A stretch of 64,000 nucleotides of DNA from Jongsikchunia kroppenstedtii DSM 45133 (GTDB taxonomy: Bacteria; Actinomycetota; Actinomycetes; Mycobacteriales; Mycobacteriaceae). The translations under genes and the position numbers were made by a program. Below are positions 38,324-47,162 of this stretch, piece by piece. The stretch spans positions 248,001-312,000 of the forward strand of contig NZ_AQYG01000050.1 of the NCBI RefSeq assembly GCF_000380485.1. Direction: 5' to 3'. The first letter of the stretch is position 1. Every line of letters begins with the position of its first letter. The notes below the pieces were generated by a model. The model had not been told where the DNA came from. It ran no database searches and saw nothing but the letters and a program-made list of their open reading frames with translations.

Positions 38324-38394
38324 CTGAAAACCTGACTGGAGCGCTGACATAACCCTGTGGGGAGGTCATGAGGCCCGTCCAGTCAGGTTTTCAG
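38324..38394. repeat. Perfect 17-bp inverted repeat between glf and SGNH gene
   Basis: Arms ctgaaaacctgactgga (38324-38340) and tccagtcaggttttcag (38378-38394) are perfect complements 37 bases apart. The right arm begins 8 bases after the stop of the SGNH hydrolase. It may act as a terminator for the SGNH pair, but the long loop and lower GC content of the arms are unusual. It could be the remnant of a mobile element. Confidence 0.6.
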
Positions 38395-38402
38395 GGCCCG
38401 TC

Positions 38403-39278
38403 CTACTTCAGGCCGAGCGCCTTGCCGGCCAGCATCGCCATCTGCCGCTCGCCCAGGGCGTTGGGGTGCACCGGCACCAGCTGCTGATCGGTGATCAGCG
38501 GCTCGACCCACCGCGTCCCGACCGGCTGGCAGGAATCGTGGCCGACCGAGGCGGACGCGGCATCGACCACGGTGAAGCCGACCGTCTTGGCCGCCCGGGC
38601 GATCGCATCGTTCAGGGTCTTCTGCAGGCTGTAGGTGTACGGCACGTCGCCCGGCGCAACCGGGAATCCGGGGCAGCCCTGCACCTTGTTCGGCAGGATC
38701 GTCGGGTAGTTGATCACCGCGACGGTCGCGTTCGGCGCATGCGCGCGCACCGCGCGGTAGGCGTTGACCAGGTTCGGATAGGTCTGACTGTTGACCGTGT
38801 CGGCGATCGAGTTGCCGTAGCGGTCCTGGCACGGGTGGCCGGTGAAGCCGGTGGTGGCGCCCGCCGCGACGCATTGCGCGACGGTCTGTCCGAAGACGTT
38901 CTCGTCGTTGCCGCCGATCATCAGCGTCACCAGCTTGGTCCGCGGGCTCAGCGCGGACAGCTGCGGCCGCAGTCCCGGGAACTGCGGCGCAAAGAAGTCG
39001 CTCGTCTTGGCACCGCCGCAGCTGATATCGGTCAGCCGGAGGCCGGCCGACCGGGCGAGCACGTGCGCGGCATTGTTCTCCGACTGGCCGCAGAGCGGAT
39101 AGGTGCCGGGCACGACCGGGTTGACGCCGCTGCCGGCGGAGTAGCTGTCACCGAGATTCACATACTCGGACCCCGGACTCGGCGGTGCGGCTGCGGCCTG
39201 CCCCGCACCGACCACCAGACCGGCGGCCGCAAGGGCGGAAGCGAGAAGAACGATCGAGCGACGCGCTATTGAACCCAT
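38403..39278 (-). CDS. Exported SGNH/GDSL hydrolase (291 aa)
   Basis: Secreted SGNH-fold esterase or lipase. A signal peptide (from the ATG at 39278, MGSIARRSIVLLASALAAAG to AAA) is followed by block I GDSYSAGSG with the nucleophile Ser, block III MIGGNDENVF and block V with the His in VHPNALGE. Several Cys pairs suggest disulfides. Upstream ATGs at 39284 and 39293 and a GTG at 39302 are alternatives. It is 40 bases downstream of a second, similar gene, so they form a tandem pair transcribed together. The substrate is unknown; its position next to glf suggests an envelope lipid or acyl glycan. Confidence 0.88.
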   Translation of the reverse strand: MGSIARRSIVLLASALAAAGLVVGAGQAAAAPPSPGSEYVNLGDSYSAGSGVNPVVPGTYPLCGQSENNAAHVLARSAGLRLTDISCGGAKTSDFFAPQFPGLRPQLSALSPRTKLVTLMIGGNDENVFGQTVAQCVAAGATTGFTGHPCQDRYGNSIADTVNSQTYPNLVNAYRAVRAHAPNATVAVINYPTILPNKVQGCPGFPVAPGDVPYTYSLQKTLNDAIARAAKTVGFTVVDAASASVGHDSCQPVGTRWVEPLITDQQLVPVHPNALGERQMAMLAGKALGLK

Positions 39279-39318
39279 GTACATGAGGATCATGTCTAGC
39301 ACTTGTCGTCGGCCCGGC

Positions 39319-40242
39319 TCAGCTGTTTGCCGGAACAGTCAATCCGAGCGTCGACCGCACCGCCGCGGCCATCCCGCGCTCACCGGCCGCATTGGGGTGC
39401 ACCGGAAAGTCCGGGATGCTCAGCTTCAGCTGGAGCAGCGGCTCGATCCATCGGTCTTTCTTCGATCGGCAGACGTCGTGGCCGACCGATGCCGCCGCGA
39501 CATCGACCAGGGTCACCTTCGCCTGTGCCGCCGCCTTCGCGATGTCGTCGTTGAGCGCCGCCTGGATCGAGCGCGCGTACGGGATATCTCCCGGCGCCAA
39601 CGGCAACTCGGGGCAGGCCTCCGACTTCGCCGGCAGGATCCACGGATAGTTCAGCACCGCGATCACGGCCCGTGGCAACGTCTTTCGCACCAGCTGATAG
39701 GCGGCGAGGATGCCCGGATACGTCTGCTGATGGATCTCGTCGGCGATCGAGTCGCCGTACGCGTTCTTGCACGGGGTCCCGAACCACAGGCGCTTGGCCG
39801 CGGCCTCGAGACAGTTCTTGAGCGTTTCGCTGAAGATGTTGCCGTTGTCCCCGCCGATCAGCAGCGTCACCAGCGTCGTGTTCGGATCGAGCGCATCGAT
39901 CTGCGGCTTGAGGTCCGTCCGCTGGGCGTCGGTCAGGTCGCTGGTCTTGGCGCTGGCGCAGCTGACATCGGTCAGCTTGTAGCGCTGCACGGTCGCGATC
40001 AGATGGGCGTAGTTGCTCGACGACTGCGCGCACTGCGGGTCGACGCCGGGTACCTGTGGGTCGATACCCGCGCCGGCGGCATAGCTGTCGCCGAGGCTCA
40101 CGTACGCGATCCCGGGCTTGAGCACATTCGAGAATGTCGGATTCCCGGTCGGCGCACTGATCGAGATCGCGGTCAGCCCCGCGGCGGTGACGGCAACGGT
40201 CCCGATGGCCAGCCAGCGCCACACCGTCGATCTCAATTTCAC
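39319..40242 (-). CDS. Exported SGNH/GDSL hydrolase, tandem paralogue (307 aa)
   Basis: Second secreted SGNH hydrolase. A signal anchor (WRWLAIGTVAVTAAGLTAIS) is followed by block I GDSYAAGAG, block III LIGGDNGNIF and block V VHPNAAGE with the His. Cys positions match the neighbour. One difference is GDN instead of GND in block III, changing the order of the Asn that normally helps the oxyanion hole. The ATG at 40242 is followed by a basic N-terminus. Likely duplicated from or with the gene at 38403-39278. Function is not known. Confidence 0.87.
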   Translation of the reverse strand: MKLRSTVWRWLAIGTVAVTAAGLTAISISAPTGNPTFSNVLKPGIAYVSLGDSYAAGAGIDPQVPGVDPQCAQSSSNYAHLIATVQRYKLTDVSCASAKTSDLTDAQRTDLKPQIDALDPNTTLVTLLIGGDNGNIFSETLKNCLEAAAKRLWFGTPCKNAYGDSIADEIHQQTYPGILAAYQLVRKTLPRAVIAVLNYPWILPAKSEACPELPLAPGDIPYARSIQAALNDDIAKAAAQAKVTLVDVAAASVGHDVCRSKKDRWIEPLLQLKLSIPDFPVHPNAAGERGMAAAVRSTLGLTVPANS

Positions 40243-40423
40243 GAGTCCGTTCTAGCACCGTCGGCGCGACGACCAGCGACGCCGCGGCGATGACCGATGT
40301 CACGGTCGACGGCTCAGATCTCCGGCCACCGATGTTCGAGTCCGGAGACGATGAAGTCGATCTTGATGTCGACGACGCCGCGTTCCAGCTGCACTCGGGC
40401 AAAACGTCGCGTAGTTTTTGGTG

Positions 40424-40882
40424 ATGACTATCGTTTCCATTAGTACGGAGTTGCCGCTTTCCGCGCACCGAGCTCGCGCGCTCGCGGCCGTGCCTGAGGT
40501 CATGCTTTTCGTTCTCGCGCCGGTGCTGTCCTTCGCGATGGATGAGGCGCCCGAGCCGGGAACCGCGGTAGAGCCGGGCTTTCGAGCACGCGGCCGCGTT
40601 CGGTGGCTGGGCGTCATTCCCAGCTGGACACACGAGATCGAGGTGGTCCGCCTCGACGAGAACGAGATCTACACCCGCGAGCACGGCGGGCCTGTGCACA
40701 CCTGGAACCACCGACTCACATTCGAGCCGGTCGGCGCCGACTCGTGTCGCTACACCGACGAGATCGAGATCGACGGCGGCGTGACCGGATGGCTCACCGG
40801 GCTGTTCGTACGGGCCATGTTCCGTCACCGCCATCGCCGGTGGCAGACCCTGGCCGCCCTGGTACGCGCGCTACCCGCGTGA
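40424..40882 (+). CDS. SRPBCC-like protein of unknown function (152 aa)
   Basis: A small soluble protein with alternating strands (ARGRVRWLGVIPSWTHEIEVV, REHGGPVHTWNHRLTFEPVG, CRYTDEIEIDGGVTGWL) and a long basic C-terminal helix (FRHRHRRWQTLAALVRAL). This is the pattern of a START/SRPBCC ligand-binding fold. The ATG at 40424 is chosen; TTG and GTG codons just upstream are open. No catalytic residues can be assigned. It stands alone on the plus strand between genes on the minus strand. Confidence 0.65.
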   Translation: MTIVSISTELPLSAHRARALAAVPEVMLFVLAPVLSFAMDEAPEPGTAVEPGFRARGRVRWLGVIPSWTHEIEVVRLDENEIYTREHGGPVHTWNHRLTFEPVGADSCRYTDEIEIDGGVTGWLTGLFVRAMFRHRHRRWQTLAALVRALPA

Positions 40883-40981
40883 GACGCGAAATGCCCTGAC
40901 CAGTCCCGATCGCTCCGGTATTAGCTGCGTCGCAACGCCTTTGGAGACGATCGCAGGCCGGTCCGGGCGCTCTCGGAAATC

Positions 40982-42343
40982 TCATCGATTACGGTCCACC
41001 CGCAGCAGCCCGGCCGCTGCGATCGCGAACGCGATGCCGCATACGGCCAACGACAGCTGCACATGCGCGAGGAATGCCCGGGCACCGGCCGGCCCGGCGG
41101 CGGCCGCCATCACCGCCACCCCGAGCGCGCCGCCGATCTGGCGGGCCGTGTTGCTCGCACCTGATGCGGACCCGGGCGTCGACCGCGCGGCGCCGAGTGC
41201 GACCGCCACGATGGCCGGGGTCAGGATCCCGACCCCGCAGCCCCAGATCATCAGCGCCAGACCCAGTTCCACGAACTGCCGATGCGGGACCGCCGCACAT
41301 AATCCGGCGAAACCTGTTGCGGCTAGCGCCAACCCGATCGCGGACGTGCGCCACGCGCCGATTCGGACGCTGATCCGGCCGGCCACCGGGCCCAGCAGTG
41401 GCAACGGCACCATCGCCGGCAGCAGCATCAGCCCGGCCGACCACGGTCGCAGGCCGTGACTCACCTGCAGCACCTGGGTCAGCACGAACAACGACCCGAC
41501 CATGCAGAGATTCATCAGGCCCGCGACGCCGCTCGCGATCACCAGGCCCCGACGCTCCGCTCGCGGTACCGCGAGCAGCGGCGCCGCCGCCCCGCGTTGC
41601 TGCCGCACCAATGCTGTTCCGGCCACCACTGCCGCCACCCCGGCGACCACTCCGATCGGCACCGACGCCGCGCCCTCCAGCACTGCGAAAACCGTTGCGC
41701 CGACCGTCACTGTGAGCAGCCCGGCGCCGAGCCAGTCCACGCCCGCGGATGAGCTCGCCGCATCGCGGGACGGGAGTCGTACCAGGATCGCCAGAGCGAT
41801 CGCGATGACCGGGACGTTCAACCAGAACACCGATGGCCATCCGGGCCCCGAGACCAGCAGTCCCCCGAGCAACGGACCCGCCGGCAGCGCCAGCCCGCCG
41901 AGGGCCGCCCACAGCGCCACCCGGCGCGCCCGCACCTCGTCGTCAGCCGCCGACTGGGCGATCAGCGCCAGCGTGCCGGGCAGCATCACCGCCGCGGCTG
42001 CGCCCTGGACCGCCCGAGCCAGCGCGAGTGCCTCGATGGTCTGCGCCAGCGCACAGCCGATCGAGGAGACACCGAAGCCGACCAGGCCGAGCAGGACGAT
42101 GCGTTTGTGCCCCAGGCGATCTCCCAATGCCCCGGCAGGCAGCAGGAGCGCCGCAAGCGGCACCGCGTAGGCATCCACCACCCACGCCAGTCGCGTTCCC
42201 GACACCGACAGGTCGTGGCCGATGGCGGGCAGCGCGACGTTCACCACCGTGACGTCCAACAGGATCAAGAAGTAGCCGGCGCAGAGCGCTGCGAACAGCG
42301 TCCTCGGCAGTCCGGCGGATGCGGCGGTGTCTCCTTCGGTCAC
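40982..42343 (-). CDS. MFS efflux transporter, DHA2/EmrB-like (453 aa)
   Basis: Major facilitator superfamily protein with about twelve to fourteen hydrophobic segments. Motif A is LGDRLGHKRIVLLGL (about residues 75-90), and the N-terminal WVVDAYAVPLAALLLPAGAL and the motif C-like sequence GPLLGGLLVSGPGWPSVFWLNVP are typical of drug:H+ antiporters of the QacA/EmrB type. The start is GTG at 42343. It is divergent from an ArsR-type regulator with a perfect inverted repeat in the 65-bp gap, suggesting induction by the exported compound. The substrate is unknown. Confidence 0.87.
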   Translation of the reverse strand: MTEGDTAASAGLPRTLFAALCAGYFLILLDVTVVNVALPAIGHDLSVSGTRLAWVVDAYAVPLAALLLPAGALGDRLGHKRIVLLGLVGFGVSSIGCALAQTIEALALARAVQGAAAAVMLPGTLALIAQSAADDEVRARRVALWAALGGLALPAGPLLGGLLVSGPGWPSVFWLNVPVIAIALAILVRLPSRDAASSSAGVDWLGAGLLTVTVGATVFAVLEGAASVPIGVVAGVAAVVAGTALVRQQRGAAAPLLAVPRAERRGLVIASGVAGLMNLCMVGSLFVLTQVLQVSHGLRPWSAGLMLLPAMVPLPLLGPVAGRISVRIGAWRTSAIGLALAATGFAGLCAAVPHRQFVELGLALMIWGCGVGILTPAIVAVALGAARSTPGSASGASNTARQIGGALGVAVMAAAAGPAGARAFLAHVQLSLAVCGIAFAIAAAGLLRVDRNR

Positions 42344-42367
42344 GGCACCAGGGTCACCCGGATATAC

Positions 42368-42383
42368 TTCGACCCTCGTCGAA
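42368..42383. promoter_or_regulatory. Candidate ArsR-family operator
   Basis: The perfect inverted repeat ttcgac-cctc-gtcgaa lies in the 65-bp gap between the divergent transporter and ArsR genes. Its place, 25 bp from each start codon, suits repression of both promoters. Confidence 0.45.
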
Positions 42384-42408
42384 ACGAATCCGACCTAGGA
42401 TCGGGGAC

Positions 42409-43146
42409 ATGGTCGACAATGACCCGCATCCGTCCGCCGACCCGGACTTGGCCGGCGTGGCATCGGCGTTCGCCGATCCGCGGCGGATCCGGGTGCTGAT
42501 GGCGCTCTGCGATGGACGCGCCCTGCCGGCCGGGCGGCTGGCCGCCGAGGCGGGCGTGTCCGCGTCGACCGTGAGCAACCACCTGTCGGTGCTGCTGAAG
42601 CAGAGCCTGGTCGACGTCGAACAACACGGCCGCAACCGCTACTACCGCCTGGCTACGCCGCACGTCGAGGCCGTCCTCGAGGCGCTCGCCGGCCTCGCAC
42701 CGCAGCGCCCGATCACCTCGTTGCGCCAGCACACCCGGGCCCGGGCGCTGCGCACCGGCCGCACCTGCTACCGCCACCTCGCCGGACGGCTGGGCGTCGA
42801 CCTATTCCGGAGCATGCTGACGCGCGGCTGGATCATCGGCGGTGACGGCCGCTTTCACCCCGACACCGGCGACCGGCTGTCGGCGCCGGGCAGCTCGACC
42901 GACTACCGGCTCACCGCAGACGGCGCCGACCAGCTGGCCGAATTCGGGCTGCCGCAACGTCTTCTGCGACCGGGAGTGGCACTGACCTACTGCGTCGACT
43001 GGACCGAGCAGGCGCACCATCTCTCCGGCCCGCTGGGCACCGCGATCGCCACGACGATGTTCGATGCCGGCTGGATAGTCCGCGGCACCACTCCACGCAG
43101 CGTGGTCGCCACCCCGCTGGGCGAACGTCGCCTCGCCGATCTCTGA
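42409..43146 (+). CDS. ArsR-family transcriptional regulator (245 aa)
   Basis: The N-terminal winged helix-turn-helix (~10-90) contains ADPRRIRVLMALCDG and the recognition region AEAGVSASTVSNHLSVLLKQSLVDVEQHGRNRYYRL. The C-terminal ~150 residues are unusual for simple ArsR proteins and include a Cys-bearing TCYRHLAGRLGVDLFRSML segment and a repeat-like winged unit. The start at 42409 is preferred to an upstream GTG because it leads directly to the HTH and is preceded by a GGGG element. It probably represses the divergent MFS gene. No metal-binding CxC motif is seen. Confidence 0.85.
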   Translation: MVDNDPHPSADPDLAGVASAFADPRRIRVLMALCDGRALPAGRLAAEAGVSASTVSNHLSVLLKQSLVDVEQHGRNRYYRLATPHVEAVLEALAGLAPQRPITSLRQHTRARALRTGRTCYRHLAGRLGVDLFRSMLTRGWIIGGDGRFHPDTGDRLSAPGSSTDYRLTADGADQLAEFGLPQRLLRPGVALTYCVDWTEQAHHLSGPLGTAIATTMFDAGWIVRGTTPRSVVATPLGERRLADL

Positions 43147-43162
43147 CGTGTCCTGATCTGTG

Positions 43163-43190
43163 GGCCCGATGGCGTAGACGCCATCGGGCC
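43163..43190. terminator. Hairpin between ArsR and GlxA-type genes
   Basis: A near-continuous palindrome (ggcccgatggcg at 43163-43174, cgccatcgggcc at 43179-43190) with a 4-base loop lies 16 bp after the ArsR stop and 20 bp before the next ATG. It may end the ArsR transcript, although no T-run follows, or act as an operator for the next gene. Confidence 0.45.
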
Positions 43191-43210
43191 GGTCTCCCAG
43201 ACTGAATTGC

Positions 43211-44179
43211 ATGATGCGAAACGTCGTCCTCCTCGGTTACCAGGGCGTTCAGGCCCTGGACGTCGTCGGGCCGTTCGACGTGTTCGGCGCCGCGACGCTG
43301 CTGCTGGCGAGCCGCGGCCACGGCGACGGGTACGCCCCGCTGCTGGCGTCGGCGGACGGGGCCGCGGTCGCCACCCTGACCGGCCTCGAGTTCGTCTCGA
43401 AGCCGCTGCCCGATCCGACGACGTCACCGATCGACACGGTCCTGCTGCCCGGCGGCATGGGCTTCGAGCAGGCCCGGACCGACCGCGCCACGATCGACTG
43501 GATCCGCGCGGCCGCCGAGCGGGCGAACCGGGTGGTGAGCGTATGCAGCGGCGCATTTCTCGCCGCCGAGGCCGGGCTGCTCGACGGCTGCACCGCCACC
43601 ACCCACTGGGCGTCGGCCAAGCAGCTGGCCGACGACTACCCCCGGATCACCGTCGACCCCGAGCCGATCTTCGTCCGCAGCTCCGAGCGAGTCTGGACCG
43701 CGGCCGGGGTGACGGCCGGCATCGATCTGTCGCTGGCTCTGGTCGAGGACGACTTCGGCACCGAGATCGCGCAATCCGTCGCCCGCTGGCTGGTGATGTA
43801 CCTGCGTCGGCCCGGTGGTCAGACGCAGTTCGCCCCGCCGGTCTGGATGCCGCGTGCCAGGCGCCGGCCGATCCGCTCGGTGCAGGAACTCATCGAGGCC
43901 GAACCCGGTGCCGCGCACAGCGTTTCCGACCTCGCCCGGCATGCGGCGATGAGCCCGCGGCACTTCACCCGGTTGTTCACCGCCGAGGTCGGCGAATCGC
44001 CCGGCGCCTATGTCGAACGCATCCGAACCGACGCCGCGCGGCGGCAGCTGACCGAGACCGACGACACGGTCACCACCATCGCCGCCCGCTGCGGATTCGG
44101 CACCGCGGAGACGATGCGGCGCAATTTCGTTCGGCGAGTGGGAGTTTCGCCGGATCATTTCCGCAAGACGTTCGCCTGA
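43211..44179 (+). CDS. GlxA-type AraC regulator with DJ-1/PfpI domain (322 aa)
   Basis: Two-domain transcription factor. Residues ~1-200 form a DJ-1/PfpI-like amidotransferase domain, with the nucleophile-elbow Cys in VVSVCSGAFLAAEAGLLDG. Residues ~215-320 hold an AraC double helix-turn-helix (SVSDLARHAAMSPRHFTRLFTAEVG and VTTIAARCGFGTAETMRRNFVRRVG). It is followed 14 bp later by a stand-alone DJ-1/PfpI gene, which is its likely target. The effector is unknown. This is not the CRP-family protein called GlxR in corynebacteria. Confidence 0.9.
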   Translation: MMRNVVLLGYQGVQALDVVGPFDVFGAATLLLASRGHGDGYAPLLASADGAAVATLTGLEFVSKPLPDPTTSPIDTVLLPGGMGFEQARTDRATIDWIRAAAERANRVVSVCSGAFLAAEAGLLDGCTATTHWASAKQLADDYPRITVDPEPIFVRSSERVWTAAGVTAGIDLSLALVEDDFGTEIAQSVARWLVMYLRRPGGQTQFAPPVWMPRARRRPIRSVQELIEAEPGAAHSVSDLARHAAMSPRHFTRLFTAEVGESPGAYVERIRTDAARRQLTETDDTVTTIAARCGFGTAETMRRNFVRRVGVSPDHFRKTFA

Positions 44180-44193
44180 CCAAGGAGGCAGCA

Positions 44194-44907
44194 ATGCAGA
44201 TCGCGATCGTTCTCTATCCCCGCTACACCGCGCTCGACTTCATCGGGCCCTACGAGGTGCTGCGCAACCTGCCCGGCGCCGAGGTCCGGTTCGTGTGGCA
44301 CGAGACCGGACCGGTCGCCGCCGACTCCGGGGTGCTGCTGGTGGGCGCCACCCATACCTTCGCCGAAACCCCCTCGCCCGACCTGATCCTCATCCCCGGC
44401 GGCCAGGGCACGATGGAATGCACCCGGGACGAGGCGCTCCTGGAATGGCTTCGCAATGCGCATCGCACATCGACCTGGACGACATCGGTGTGCACCGGAT
44501 CGCTGCTGCTGGCCGCCGCCGGGATTCTCGACGGGCGGCGCGCCACCTCGCATTGGATCGCGCTGCCCCTGCTGAAGACATTCGACGTCACCGCCGTAGG
44601 CGATGAACGGATCGTCGACGCCGGCGACCACATCGTCACCGCGGCCGGGGTATCGGCCGGCCTCGATCTCGCGCTCTGGCTCGCCGGACAGATCGTCGGC
44701 GAATCCAAGGCGAAGGCCATTCAGCTCGCGCTCGAATACGACCCGCAGCCGCCGTTCGACTCCGGGCACTCATCGAAGGCCTCGGCGACAACGAAGGCGA
44801 CTGCGACCGCGTACCTCGCCAAGGACTCGTTCAATCCGGCCGCGTTGCAGGCGACGACGGTGCTGCTGTGGAACCGCGCCGTCGACCGGGTGCGCGCCCG
44901 GCGCTAG
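44194..44907 (+). CDS. DJ-1/PfpI family protein, isonitrile-hydratase-like (237 aa)
   Basis: Class I amidotransferase-like fold. The conserved Cys is in TTSVCTGSLLLAAAGILDGR with the following ATSHW, the pattern shared by isonitrile hydratase (InhA) and related proteins; IALVLYPRYTALDFIGPYEVL at the N-terminus also fits. A strong AAGGAGG site precedes the ATG at 44194, 14 bp after the regulator gene, so they form an operon. The C-terminal ~45 residues are an Ala/Thr/Lys-rich extension. Substrate is not established. Confidence 0.85.
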   Translation: MQIAIVLYPRYTALDFIGPYEVLRNLPGAEVRFVWHETGPVAADSGVLLVGATHTFAETPSPDLILIPGGQGTMECTRDEALLEWLRNAHRTSTWTTSVCTGSLLLAAAGILDGRRATSHWIALPLLKTFDVTAVGDERIVDAGDHIVTAAGVSAGLDLALWLAGQIVGESKAKAIQLALEYDPQPPFDSGHSSKASATTKATATAYLAKDSFNPAALQATTVLLWNRAVDRVRARR

Positions 44908-44913
44908 CCCGGC

Positions 44914-45369
44914 TCAGCCGCGCAGCGCCGCCAGCGCCTGATCGGCGTGCGTGTCCATGTTGATCTCCGAGGCGATCACCTGGGCGATCGTGCCGTCGGC
45001 GCGGATCGCGAAGGTGGTGCGCTTGGTCGGCATGAACTTGCCGAGCAGCGAACCGCGCGCGACGCCGTACGCGGTGGCGACGGCCCCATCGACATCGGCG
45101 AGCAGCGGATAGTCGAAGGAGTGCTTGTCGGTCCAGTCATGCTGCTTGGACACGTCGTCCCGGCTGACGCCGAGCCGCTGCACACCCGCCGCGGCGAACT
45201 CGCTCGCGAGGTCGCGGAAGTGGCAGGCCTCTTTGGTGCAGCCGGGCGTGAACGCCGCCGGGTAGAAGAACAGCACGACCGGGCCGTCGGCCAACATGGT
45301 CGACAGTCGTCGCGGTTGCCCGCTCTGGTCGGGAAGTTCGAAGTCGGGCGCGCGGTCTCCAGATTTCAT
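44914..45369 (-). CDS. bcp: Peroxiredoxin, Bcp type (151 aa)
   Basis: Thiol peroxidase that reduces hydrogen peroxide and organic hydroperoxides. The active site PAAFTPGCTKEACHF carries the peroxidatic Cys and a second Cys five residues later, the arrangement of two-Cys Bcp/PrxQ enzymes. The conserved Arg is in LGVSRDD and the C-terminal half has the usual thioredoxin fold. The stop faces that of the DJ-1 gene at 44907 with 6 bp between, so the genes are convergent. Confidence 0.9.
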   Translation of the reverse strand: MKSGDRAPDFELPDQSGQPRRLSTMLADGPVVLFFYPAAFTPGCTKEACHFRDLASEFAAAGVQRLGVSRDDVSKQHDWTDKHSFDYPLLADVDGAVATAYGVARGSLLGKFMPTKRTTFAIRADGTIAQVIASEINMDTHADQALAALRG

Positions 45370-45428
45370 GGGTCCAACCTAGCGAGATTCGCGGCTCCGG
45401 ATAAGGCCCCCGGCCCACCTGGCGGACC

Positions 45429-47120
45429 TCAGCCGGCCCGCGTGGATGCCCCGGTCGCCGGGTCGATCGACAGCGTGCCGTTCTGGAACGGTGCGATCAA
45501 CGGCTGATCGGGCACCTGCGCACCGGCCGGGGTGCCGAGGGAGTCCCGGGTCGGCAGGCCCAGAACCGCTTGCGCCCCTTGGGCGATGAAGCTCTGCAGG
45601 GAGACCCCCGTCAACGCCTGCGCGCCGGTCGCCGGCGAGTAGTAGATGTTGCCGTTCTTGTACTGCTGCATGGCCGCCTGCCCCTGCAGCAGCGAGATCA
45701 ACGGACCGATGGCCTCACCCAGCGCCCCGGTGACACCACCGAGATCCGTGTACTTGCCGCCGATCGCGCTCAACGCCGTCTGCATGATCGAGCTGATCGG
45801 GTCGGATCCGCCAGACAGCGATCCCAATCCCGGGATCGATTGCGTGAGGTCCGTCATCGGATTCGCCGCGCCCACGCCGGCCGGCGGGGCGACGATCTGC
45901 GGCTTCGTCGTCTGACCCTCCACCGCAAACCAATTCGACTTGAGGCCGAGCTTGGTGCGCACATCGTCGGCCTTCGCCTGCACCGTCTGGCCGGACCCCA
46001 CCAGGGTCACCTGGATCGCGCGGCCATTCTCCGGTCCCAGGCCGTTCGCCTGGGTGACGGTCATCGACGTGAGCGACCCCAGCCCGAATGCCGACGCCAC
46101 GGCCGACGCCGGGATGGTGGCCGTCCAGTTGTGGAACGGCGAGATGGTGTCGCCATCGTCGACCACGGCCGGGAAGTCACGGCCGTCGGTGTATCCGCCG
46201 GTGGACGAGGAGAATTCGGTGAAGGCCGGCTGCCCACCCTTCAGCAGGATCTGTCCTGCCGTCTCCTGCACCGCGGCATTGGTCCGCGGGTCCTCGCCGG
46301 CGGCGCCGCCGTACACCTGCGAATTCTGGGTGTCATCAACGGGTTTGTTCAGTCTGACCGACGCCAGCGCATAGCTGCGAGCGACGATGGCCTGCGCCTG
46401 CAGCGCGGCCGCGCCGCCCTGGTCGGCCCAGGCAGGAATGCTCTCCTTCGGCACCACCCCGCGCACGTAGTCGTCGATCTGCACGGTGTTGACCACCTTG
46501 CCGTCGGCGGTACCGATCGAGCCGCGGTACGGCGCGTTGGATCCGCAGAACTTGAGGAGCTGGTCGACCGGGAGGTTGGGGGCCGGATTCACCGGCGAAA
46601 CCTCGTGCGCGGCAACGGTTTGTCCGCCACCGCCGCCGCAGCCCGACGTGATGGTCGCGGTGTTGCCGTTGATCGACACGGCCTGGCCGGGTGCGGTGGT
46701 CACGGGCCCGACCTTCATGGGCGCCGTCGAATAGACGCTGGCGCTGTGCTGACCGGTCAGCGTGACGGTGACCGTCTGATTCGAGGCATTGCCCGGCGTG
46801 GTCCCGCCATAGAAATGCGACACGATCTGCGCCGCGCTCCAGCCCTTCTTGGCGTACCCGAGCGCGCCGTACTGGCCCATCCCGCGGCCGTGCCCGTTGC
46901 CATGGCCCTTGAGGACGATCTCGCCGCCGGCGGTCAACGTGACGTGCTGACGCACGATGCCCGGGTTCGCCAGCACCACTGCCCCGCCGATGACCAGCGC
47001 GGCAGCGGCGGTTGCCGCCACGACCCGCCGCCCGCGCGGCAGGTCGGATCGGCCGTCGATCGGACGGAACGTATAGAGGCCGGGCACCTTTCGCAGCAGC
47101 CGACGTGCCTTCTGGGCCAT
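45429..47120 (-). CDS. SpoIID/LytB-domain protein with LGFP-like repeats (563 aa)
   Basis: Cell-wall protein: a membrane anchor or signal segment (~33-52, VVAATAAAALVIGGAVVLAN), a SpoIID/LytB domain (~60-380) with GHGNGHGRGMGQYGALGYAKKG, VQIDDYVRGVVPKESIPAWADQGGAAALQAQAIVARSYAL and FSSSTGGYTDG, and a C-terminal region with LGFP-like units (NGNIYYSPATGAQ, VLGLPTRDS, FQNGTLSIDPATG). SpoIID proteins are lytic transglycosylases acting on peptidoglycan; the conserved Glu is in PKES. The ATG at 47120 has an AAGGA site 8 bases upstream. Direct repeats like an MtrA site are 43 bp upstream. Confidence 0.88.
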   Translation of the reverse strand: MAQKARRLLRKVPGLYTFRPIDGRSDLPRGRRVVAATAAAALVIGGAVVLANPGIVRQHVTLTAGGEIVLKGHGNGHGRGMGQYGALGYAKKGWSAAQIVSHFYGGTTPGNASNQTVTVTLTGQHSASVYSTAPMKVGPVTTAPGQAVSINGNTATITSGCGGGGGQTVAAHEVSPVNPAPNLPVDQLLKFCGSNAPYRGSIGTADGKVVNTVQIDDYVRGVVPKESIPAWADQGGAAALQAQAIVARSYALASVRLNKPVDDTQNSQVYGGAAGEDPRTNAAVQETAGQILLKGGQPAFTEFSSSTGGYTDGRDFPAVVDDGDTISPFHNWTATIPASAVASAFGLGSLTSMTVTQANGLGPENGRAIQVTLVGSGQTVQAKADDVRTKLGLKSNWFAVEGQTTKPQIVAPPAGVGAANPMTDLTQSIPGLGSLSGGSDPISSIMQTALSAIGGKYTDLGGVTGALGEAIGPLISLLQGQAAMQQYKNGNIYYSPATGAQALTGVSLQSFIAQGAQAVLGLPTRDSLGTPAGAQVPDQPLIAPFQNGTLSIDPATGASTRAG

Positions 47121-47162
47121 CGAGATGGTCCTTCCCCGCCGGGGCCGCGTCCCACCAGCAGT

